A stretch of DNA of 64,000 nt from Panulirus ornatus (taxonomy: Eukaryota; Arthropoda; Malacostraca; Decapoda; Palinuridae): assembly GCF_036320965.1 (NCBI RefSeq), contig NC_092249.1, positions 6,834,114 to 6,898,113 on the forward strand, written 5' to 3'. Both the position numbers and the translations under genes were made by a program. Of this stretch, positions 55,161 through 64,000 are shown in pieces (within the stretch, counting starts at the first letter, position 1; each line of letters opens with the position of its first letter). The notes below the pieces were generated by a model. The model ran no database searches, was not told where the DNA came from, and was given only the letters and a program-made list of their open reading frames with translations.

Positions 55161-56110
55161 CCTCTAGCCACCATATCTCACTGCCACACTCAATCTCTGC
55201 ACCCCTTTTCCCTAGTCTTGCTTTCATCTCTCTTATCACTCTATCCACATACATATCAAAAGGCCATGGTGACATCACACAGCCCTGCCTCACACCTACA
55301 TGTATCACAAAACTTTCGCTCAGCTCTCCATCCACTCTTACACGTGCATTTGCTCCTCTATAGGAGGCTTTTACACCATCCAACAGTTGTCCCCCTATAC
55401 CATATATCCTTAACACATCCAACACAGCATTCCACTCAACTCTGTCATATGTTTTCTACAGATCCATAAAAGCTGCATACAACTTCTTACCTTTCCCTAA
55501 ATACTTTTCCATGGTCACCTTTATTACAAGAATCTGATCCACATCACCTACCTTTCCTAAAACCCCCCTTGCTTTTCATTTATTCTGCATTCAGTCACTT
55601 CCATCACTCAATCAATTAATATTCTTGCATGCACTTTCTCTGGTATACTTGACAGCCTTATTCCCCTATAACTGCTCCATACATCCTTCGCACTTTTCCT
55701 CTGAATAAAGGAACAATAATAGCTTTCACCCAATCCTAAGGCACAACCTTCTGCTTCCATGCTAAATTACATAGATGCATCCACTCTCACACTTTCTAAT
55801 CTATACTTCAGCATTTCATCCATAATCCCATCCACTCCAGGTGCCTTTCCGACTTTCAACCTCATTACTGCCCTTCCAACCTCCCTTTTTGCTATAGGCC
55901 CCTGCACTTGTATCCTTTTCCTTCCCTTCTCTGTACCTATGCATGTAACAACTGCTGCCTCCCCTTCTCACATTCAAAGTTCTTCAAAATACTCTTTCCA
56001 CCTTCCTTTCATTTCCTTTTATTCCTGTTGTCTCACTATCTTGTATCCAACTACTGATTCTACAGCCTTTATTGGTATTTCTCTAAAACTTTTTAAACGC
56101 CTTATTTACT
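55160..56110 (-). pseudogene. divergent RTE-like RT fragment
   Basis: The minus strand encodes [57 protein letters not shown], plus earlier RT pieces in other frames. The motif order equals that of the main RTE family, but the sequence differs throughout, so it is a separate lineage or an old branch. It interrupts the Tigger element. Confidence 0.72.
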
Positions 56111-57132
56111 ACAGTAATTCATAAGTATATCATAACCTTCATTCTCACATCTAGCTCCAAGTGAAATCAGGTATGTGCTGCGAAAGAGAACAGTACAAAT
56201 GTGTGCTATACACTACATATTACCATTAATTTGCATTGATGGAGACTCCTTGAGGCATACCCCAAAAGTAAGTATTATCTGAAACCTTTCTATGTTTTTT
56301 CAAAGTAATTGGAATGAATTACATCTCATTGTCTTACAATAAAAAAAACCCCAGAGAATCCAGTTGTCTAAAAATTTTAATAGAAATTCTAATTAATTCT
56401 GACATCCAGAAAAAACTAAAATAAAAATTGGGTCAAGTTCGAAGTAACTCAACCTTGTCCCCTTACTGTTCAGGTGCTGTCTTTCACATGCTACCAGGTC
56501 ATCATGTCCCTCCACCACTTTCTACCTTTAATCTATCAGTGATAGTGTTTTTGGGTAGACCCCGGCATTTCCAGGGTATACTGTATTCTATATGCTTTAA
56601 CCCTCATCATGGCATCAAATAAAATATGCTTTCTAGAGCAACAGCATCTAGAGGAACATAGTCTTAGAAGCCACGTGGAATTTGTTGGACGTGCACAAAA
56701 TCCATGAGAAATTAATAAATGAGCAGCCAAAATACATTAAACAAATCATGCTGTAGAAAAATATTTAATAAAGTTGTAAATTCCTGTGCACACAGTGTCA
56801 GTATCAACACACTCAATCACATCAACCAGCATACAGTACAAAACACAGGACGCAGAAACAAGTGCTCCTACTGAGGATGATTAGCCACTTTCTTCAACAC
56901 CTTTTTAACTACTGGTACAATATAGCTATATATGACATCACTTGAGCAGAGTCCCTCGATTTCATCAGCATCAGGTGTATCAGCCCTTACATTCACTAAT
57001 GTCATTCCTAATCCTTCACAAACCAATTCCTCACCTCTCCTCTCCTTTACAGTAAAGTTCAGTGCATTGAAGGTGGACACATGGAAGATATTTGTATAGA
57101 CAAGCTAGTTACATTGCTTTACTGATGCTTTA
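56111..57132. other. unannotated, with one unexplained minus-strand open frame
   Basis: No repeat was recognised. A minus-strand frame at 57118-56868 is open for about 80 codons without an ATG near its start (contains LNFTVKERRGEELVC and DADEIEGLCSS, ends KKVLKKVANHPQ). It could be an exon, a pseudogene or chance. Confidence 0.35.
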
Positions 57133-58666
57133 CAGTGTTTTATGTACAAAGGCAAAGGGGATAAGAGTGAGTGCTCAAATTACAGAGGTATAAGTTTGTT
57201 GAGTATTCCTGGTAAATTATATGGGAGGGTATTGATTGAGAGGGTGAAGGCATGTACAGAGCATCAGATTGGGGAAGAGCAGTGTGGTTTCAGAAGTGGT
57301 AGAGGATGTGTGGATCAGGTGTTTGCTTTGAAGAATGTATGTGAGAAATACTTAGAAAAGCAAATGGATTTGTATGTAGCATTTATGGATCTGGAGAAGG
57401 CATATGATAGAGTTGATAGAGATGCTCTGTGGAAGGTATTAAGAATATATGGTGTGGAAGGCAAGTTGTTAGAAGCAGTGAAAAGTTTTTATCGAGGATG
57501 TAAGGCATGTGTATGTGTAGGAAGAGAGGAAAGTGATTGGTTCTCAGTGAATGTAGGTTTGCGGCAGGGGTGTGTGATGTCTCCATGGTTCTTTAATTTG
57601 TTTATGGATGGGGTTGTTAGGGAGGTGAATGCAAGAGTTTTGGAAAGAGGGGCAAGTATGAAGTCTGTTGGGGATGAGAGAGCTTGGGAAGTGAGTCAGT
57701 TGTTGTTCGCTAATGATACAGCGCTGGTGGCTGATTCATGTGAGAAACTGCAGAAGCTGGTGACTGAGTTTGGTAAAGTGTGTGAAAGAAGAAAGTTAAG
57801 AGTAAATGTGAATAAGAGCAAGGTTATTAGGTACAGTAGGGTTGAGGGTCAATTCAATTGGGAGGTGAGTTTGAATGGAGAAAAACTGGAGGAAGTGAAG
57901 TGTTTTAGATATCTGGGAGTGGATCTGGCAGCGGACGGAACCATGGAAGCGGAAGTGGATCATAGGGTGGGGGAGGGGGCGAAAATTCTGGGAGCCTTGA
58001 AGAATGTGTGGAAGTCGAGAACATTATCTCGGAAAGCAAAAATGGGTATGTTTGAAGGAATAGTGGTTCCAACAATGTTGTAAGGTTGCGAGGCGTGGAC
58101 TATGGATAGAGTTGTGCGCAGGAGGATGGATGTGCTGGAAATGAGATGTTTGAGGACAATGTGTGGTGTGAGGTGGTTTGATCGAGTAAGTAACGTAAGG
58201 GTAAGAGAGATGTGTGGAAATAAAAAGAGCGTGGCTGAGAGAGCAGAAGAGGGTGTTTTGAAATGGTTTGGTCACATGGAGAGAATGAGTGAGGAAAGAT
58301 TGACCAAGAGGATATATGTGTCGGAGGTGGAGGGAACGAGGAGAAGAGGGAGACCAAATTGGAGGTGGAAAGATGGAGTGAAAAAGATTTTGTGTGATCG
58401 GGGCCTGAACATGCAGGAGGGTGAAAGGAGGGCAAAGAATAGAGTGAATTGGAGCGATGTGGTATACAGGGGTTGACGTGCTGTCAGTGGATTGAAGCAA
58501 GGCATGTGAAGCGTCTGGGGTAAACCATGGAAAGCTGTGTAGGTATGTATATTTGCGTGTCTGGACGTGTGTATGTACATGTGTATGGGGGGGGGGGGGG
58601 TTGGGCCATTTCTTTCGTCTGTTTCCTTGCGCTACCTCGCAAACGCGGGAGACAGCGACAAAGTAT

Positions 58667-58668
<2 letters not shown>
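57133..58668 (+). mobile_element. young 5'-truncated RTE copy, inactivated catalytic site
   Basis: Begins at [15 protein letters not shown] and runs as one frame through [23 protein letters not shown], then [13 protein letters not shown], where the second-position catalytic Asp of FADD is Asn, to a TAA at 58081 (Tyr codon in sister copies). The frame continues after it from CEAWTMDRV to the normal stop near 58476. The short 3' UTR, CGCTACCTCGC, poly(A) (58668-58692) and (TA)n (to 58752) follow. Confidence 0.93.

Positions 58669-58752
<84 letters not shown>
58668..58752. repeat. poly(A)-(TA)n tail
   Basis: The A-run of the RTE copy followed by about 30 TA units. Confidence 0.93.
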
Positions 58753-58756
<4 letters not shown>

Positions 58757-58794
58757 TCCCATTTTAGAAAGTTGAAAAAAAAAATACAAGGAGG

Positions 58795-58892
58795 GGAGGA
58801 CTTCTGGCCCCCCGCTCCCGTCCCCTCTAGTTGCCTTCTACGACACGCGAGGAATGCGTGGGAAGTATTCTTTCACCCCTATCCCAAGGGAT
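58795..58892 (-). mobile_element. SINE fragment (minus)
   Basis: GGAGGGGAGGACTTCTGG, TTGCCTTCTACGACACGC and TATTCTTTCACCCCTATCCC are the reverse of the LINE-tailed SINE 5' half. It lies between two same-direction RTE copies. Confidence 0.82.
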
Positions 58893-59993
58893 AACCTACA
58901 TTCTCAGTGAATGTAGGTTTGCGGCAGGGGTGTGTGATGTCTCCATGGTTCTTTGTTTATGGATGGGGTTGTTAGGGAGGTAAATGCATGAGTTTTGGAA
59001 AGAGGGGCAAGTATGAAGTCTGTTGGGGATGAGAGAGCTTGGGAAGTGAGTCAGTTGTTGTTCGCTGATGATACAGCGCTGGTGGCTGACTCATGTGAGA
59101 AACTGCAGAAGCTGGTGACTGAGTTTGGTAAAGTGTGTGAAAGAAGAAAGTTAAGAGTAAATGTGAATAAGAGCAAGGTTATTAGGTACAGTAGGGTTGA
59201 GGGTCAAGTCAATTGGGAGGTAAGTTTGAATGGAGAAAAACTGGAGGAAGTAAAGTGTTTTAGATATCTGGGAGTGGATCTGGCAGCGGATGGAACCACG
59301 GAAGCGGAAGTGGATCATAGGGTGGGGGTGGGGGCGAATATCCTGGGAGCCTTGAAGAATGTGTGGAAGTCGAGAACATTATCTCGGAAAGCAAAAATGG
59401 GTATGTTTGAAGGAATAGTGGTTCCAACAATGTTGTATGGTTGCGAGGCGTGGACTATGGATAGAGTTGTGCGCAGGAGGATGGATGTGCTGGAAATGAG
59501 ATGTTTGAGGACAATGTGTGGTGTGAGGTGGTTTGATCGAGTAAGTAACGTAAGGGTAAGAGAGATGTGTGGAAATAAAAAGAGCGTGGTTGAGAGAGCA
59601 GAAGAGGGTGTTTTGAAATGGTTTGGGCACATGGAGAGAATGAGTGAGGAAAGATTGACCAAGAGGATATATGTGTCGGAGGTGGAGGGAACGAGAAGTG
59701 GGAGACCAAATTGGAGGTGGAAAGATGGAGTGAAAAAGATTTTGTGTGATCGGGGCCTGAACATGCAGGAGGGTGAAAGGAGGGCAAGGAATAGAGTGAA
59801 TTGGATCGATGTGGTATACCGGGGTTGACGTGCTGTCAGTGGATTGAATCAGGGCATGTGAAGCGTCTGGGGTAAACCATGGAAAGCTGTGTAGGTATGT
59901 ATATTTGCATGTGTGGACGTATGTATATACATGTGTATGGGGGTGGGTTGAGCCATTTCTTTCGTCTGTTTCCTTGCGCTACCTCGCAAACGC

Positions 59994-60006
<13 letters not shown>
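58893..60006 (+). mobile_element. young 5'-truncated RTE copy
   Basis: Begins inside the RT (TTCTCAGTGAATGTAGGTTT; GCVMSPW). There is a 6-base loss in the FNLF region and an Arg-to-stop change (TGA near 58989). From 58995 an intact 277-codon frame holds [44 protein letters not shown] and the C-terminus. It ends with the short 3' UTR and an A/TA tail; the usual GGGAGACAGCGAC is missing after CGCAAACGC. Confidence 0.92.
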
Positions 60007-60024
<18 letters not shown>

Positions 60025-60029
60025 TTGGA

Positions 60030-60292
60030 AAGGATCACAATTTTGCACATGATCAAGATATTCTAATGAGTCCACGGGGAAGATGAAACACGATAAGTTC
60101 CTAAGTGCACTTTCATGTAATAATCACATCATCAGGGGAGACACAAGAGAGAAATATAACAGTCAGCTGATATACATCGAAGAGACAAAGCTAGGACGCC
60201 ATTTGTGTCCCCCTGATGATGTGATTATTGCACGAAAGTGCACTTAGGAACTTATCGTGTTTCATTTTCTCTGTGGACTCATAAGAATATAT
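60030..60292. repeat. inverted repeat pair, possible Penelope-like terminal repeats
   Basis: The left arm (about 60069-60141) and right arm (about 60210-60282) are reverse complements over about 70 bp with few mismatches. Each carries GAGTCCAC, AAACACGATAAGTTCC, TAAGTGCACTTTC and ATAATCACATCATCAGGGG or complements. The spacer holds AGAGAAATATAACAGTCAGC and GACGCCATTTG. Partial copies joined in inverted orientation are typical of Penelope-like elements; assignment is tentative and no coding part is present. Confidence 0.5.
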
Positions 60293-60293
60293 A

Positions 60294-60752
60294 TATCAAC
60301 GTGTTGTCAATGGATTGAACCAGGGCATGTGAAGCATCTGGGGTAAACCATGGGAAGTTCTGTGGGGCCTGGATGTGGAAAGGGAGCTGTGGTTTCGGTG
60401 CATTATTACATGACAGCTAGAGACTGAGTGTGAACGAATGGGGCCTTTGTTGTCTTTTCCTTGCGCTGCCCCGCACACATGAGGGGGGAGGGGGTTGTTA
60501 TTCCATGTGTGGCGGGGTGGCGATGGGAATAAATAAAGGCAGACAGTATGAATTATGTACATGTGTATATATGTATATGTCTCTGTGTGTATATATATGT
60601 GTACATTGAGATGTATAGGTATGTATATTTGCATGTGTGGACGTGTATGTATATACATGTGTATGTGGGTGGGTTGGGCCATTGTTTCGTCTGTTTCCTT
60701 GCGCTACCTCGCTAATGCGGGAGACAGCGACAAAGCAAAATAAATAAATAAA
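60294..60752 (+). mobile_element. RTE long 3' UTR fragment
   Basis: Matches the 41.5-41.98 kb UTR: TCAATGGATTGAACCAGGGC, GTTCTGTGGGGCCTGGATG, GTGTGAACGAATGGGGCCTT, the TTGTTATTCCATGTGTGG block, GTACATTGAGATGTATAGG and CGCTACCTCGCTAATGCGGG, then an AAATAAATAAATA tail. No coding part. Confidence 0.9.
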
Positions 60753-60754
60753 TA

Positions 60755-61515
<761 letters not shown>

Positions 61516-61534
61516 ACTTTATTATATATATATA

Positions 61535-61735
61535 GCTATGGTTTCGGTGCATTATACATGACAACTATAGACTGTGTGAACGAATGTGGCCTTTGTTGTC
61601 TTTTCCTAGCGCTACCTTGCACGCATGCAGGGGGAGGGGGTTGTCATTTCATGTGTGGCAAGGTGGTGATGGGAATGAATAAAGGCAGTAAGTATGAATT
61701 ATGTACATGTGTATATACATGTATATGTCTATGTT
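61535..61735 (+). mobile_element. RTE long 3' UTR fragment
   Basis: GGTTTCGGTGCATTATACAT, GTGAACGAATGTGGCCTTTG, TTGTCATTTCATGTGTGGCA and GTATGAATTATGTACATGTG match the module found in the long-UTR copies. Confidence 0.87.
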
Positions 61736-62877
61736 TTTTTTTTTTTATACTTTGTCGCTGTCTCCCGCGTTTGCGAGGTAGCGCAAGGAAACAGACGAAA
61801 GAAATGGCCCAACCCCCCCCCCATACACATGTATATACATACGTCCACACACGCAAATATACATACCTACACAGCTTTCCATGGTTTACCCCAGACGCTT
61901 CACATGCCTTGATTCAATCCACTGACAGCACGTCAACCCCGGTATACCACATCGCTCCAATTCACTCTATTCCTTGCCCTCCTTTCACCCTCCTGCATGT
62001 TCAGGCCCCGATCACACAAAATCTTTTTCACTCCATCTTTCCACCTCCAATTTGGTCTCCCTCTTCTCCTCGTTCCCTCCACCTCCGACACATATATCCT
62101 CTTGGTCAATCTTTCCTCACTCATTCTCTCCATGTGCCCAAACCACTTCAAAACACCCTCTTCTGCTCTCTCAACCACGCTCTTTTTATTTCCACACATC
62201 TCTCTTACCCTTACGTTACTCACTCGATCAAACCACCTCACACCACACATTGTCCTCAAACATCTCATTTCCAGCACATCCATCCTCCTACACACAACTC
62301 TATCCATAGCCCACGCCTCGCAACCATACAACATTGTTGGAACCACTATTCCTTCAAACATACCCATTTTTGCTTTCCGAGATAATGTTCTCGACTTCCA
62401 CACATTCTTCAAGGCCCCCAGAATTTTCGCCCCCTCCCCCACCCTATGATCCACTTCTGCTGCCAGATCCACTCCCAGATATCTAAAACACTTCACTTCC
62501 TCCAGTTTTTCTCCATTCAAACTCACCTCCCAATTGACTTGACCCCCAACCCTACTGTACCTAATAACCTTGCTCTTATTCACATTTACTCTTAACTTTC
62601 TTCTTCCACACACTTTACCAAACTCAGTCACCAGCTTCTGCAGTTTCTCACATGAATCAGCCACCAGCGCTGTATCATCAGCGAACAACAATTGACTCAC
62701 TTCCCAAGCTCTCTCATCCCCAACAGACTTCATACTTGCCCCTCTTTCCAAAACTCTTGCATTTACCTCCCTAACAACCCCATCCATAAACAAATTAAAC
62801 AACCATAGAGACATCACACACCCCTGCCACAAACCTACATTCACTGAGAACCAATCACTTTCCTCTCTTCCTACACG
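61736..62877 (-). mobile_element. young 5'-truncated RTE copy (minus)
   Basis: The minus strand is open from [20 protein letters not shown] through [28 protein letters not shown] (an in-frame 18-bp loss removes six residues), [12 protein letters not shown] and [11 protein letters not shown] to the stop. The short 3' UTR and T-run (poly-A tail) are at 61736-61750. It carries Trp instead of Arg before QGCVMS, as in the 46.7 kb copy. Confidence 0.93.
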
Positions 62878-62883
62878 TCTGTG

Positions 62884-62926
<43 letters not shown>

Positions 62927-62995
62927 ACATTGAAATGTATAGGTATGTATATGTGTGTGTATGGACGTGCATGTATGTACATGTGTAATCCAATA
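62878..62995 (+). mobile_element. RTE 3' UTR fragment with (TA)n
   Basis: GTCTGTGTATGTATATATAT, a (TA)n run, then GTATACATTGAAATGTATAGG and GGACGTGCATGTATGTACAT, matching the distal long UTR in plus orientation, directly abutting the minus copy. Confidence 0.8.
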
Positions 62996-64000
62996 TATAT
63001 ATAATCAGAGATAGTGAAATGAGCAAAATATGCTTCTATTGAAACCTGAAGCAACAAAGTAAGCATGAAAAAATTATGACAAAAATGCAAACAATTAATT
63101 ATCATAACCTGCAAAAGTACCTACAGAAGTTTCAAGTGCAGCGAACCTAGCACATAGTATTCTCTTACTCTACATCACAAAACAAACTACATCTATAGCA
63201 TTCTTGACTTAATTCTATTACCTTATCCAACATAAGACTGAGTATGAATTATGACATTAAAAACAGATGTACCCATAAAATCAGCAATTAATGTACTTGT
63301 GAACTGAGTTTAAAAATAAGTGAGGCTGATAAAGATATAATTCACAGGAAGATAAAACCTACAAGATTTGACTAAGCTGTATTAAGGATAACTGACAAAT
63401 ATCAATCAGGATGAAAAGGACAGAGATTATCAATCATTGACAGTCTCACTTCTGAATAAACTATACTGAAATATAAAATAACACTACCATAAAACTCAAA
63501 TCCTCAACAGATTACTCTCTTCAGCTCTCCCCATAAAAAAAATACAAAAAAAGCCTGAAAATATGAACAGAAATTCACATGTAAGATGACAAACAAAAAC
63601 GCTTGAAATGTCTGGATGCATATTCAAATTCTGTTCAAAGCAAATAATGATATGTTCTTACAACTATTCCCTCAGTGTGCCTTCAGTAGCCCTATACTAG
63701 ATTAAGCAGCCCTCAACTGGACTAAACATGATTAACCTGAAAATACAAAAAACCTACTCTTAAAATTAACTAAGAGTAATAGTGACATTCGATATTCATC
63801 TTAGTAATGAATATATCTACATATGTTTGCATTTACACATGTTGCAATTTATGAATGTACAAGTACTTTATTGGTAAACTGTATTATTAAGATGGTAAAA
63901 GCAACTGCCACACAACGAAGATAATGGTTGAAATTAAAGTATCCCTCTGAGAAAGACTGCCCTTGATATCAAAGAACCAGTAAGCTGTTTTAGATCTCAA
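62996..64000. other. A/T-rich region, nothing recognised
   Basis: No exon, repeat family or RNA gene was recognised from here to the window end. Confidence 0.5.

Overview
The window is eukaryotic nuclear DNA: two protein-coding genes split by GT-AG introns lie in a background of tandem satellites, microsatellites and layered retrotransposons. The protein sequences look arthropod-like. The abundance of dinucleotide repeats, the RTE-like LINEs and the tRNA-derived SINEs suggest a decapod crustacean; that placement is inference, not proof.

The left part (about 0.2-4.7 kb) is a run of three unrelated satellites with 48-, 24- and 20-bp units plus a long (CT)n tract. From 6.6 to 14.8 kb on the + strand are the last eight coding exons of an alkaline phosphatase. 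They give 436 residues with all the main metal and catalytic motifs. The first 100 or so residues must be encoded upstream of what I can recognise, probably outside the window. Convergent to it on the - strand, from 50.65 down to 23.8 kb, are the last eight coding exons of glutathione synthetase: 312 residues including the glycine-rich ATP loop and the alanine/glycine lid loop. Its 5' exons were not found. All exon joins were checked for phase and all are consistent. The two genes are functionally unrelated and simply end facing each other.

The introns and the whole right end (57-63 kb) are filled by one family of RTE-like non-LTR retrotransposon. There are at least a dozen copies, ranging from old and scrambled (18.6-27.2 kb) to nearly identical and young (33, 46.7, 57-62 kb), most of them 5'-truncated. 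One young copy has a clean target-site duplication and sits only 34 bp upstream of a glutathione synthetase exon. A SINE family shares the 3' end of this LINE, and an uncharacterised 570-605-bp element has twice inserted into RTE copies with target duplications. Other layers are pogo/Tigger DNA-transposon fragments (21.3, 35.5, 43.5 and 54.5 kb), Jockey/CR1-type reverse transcriptase fragments (12.0 and 28.6 kb), tRNA-derived SINEs (4.75, 30.9 and 54.35 kb), and an inverted pair of what may be Penelope-like terminal repeats (60.0 kb).

I saw no bacterial-type system, CRISPR array, rRNA gene or intact tRNA gene. The most informative novelties are structural: the LINE-SINE shared tail, the insertion element that targets RTE copies, intronic repeats that duplicate a splice acceptor, a 560-bp SINE palindrome, and an inverted repeat carrying hammerhead-like boxes.
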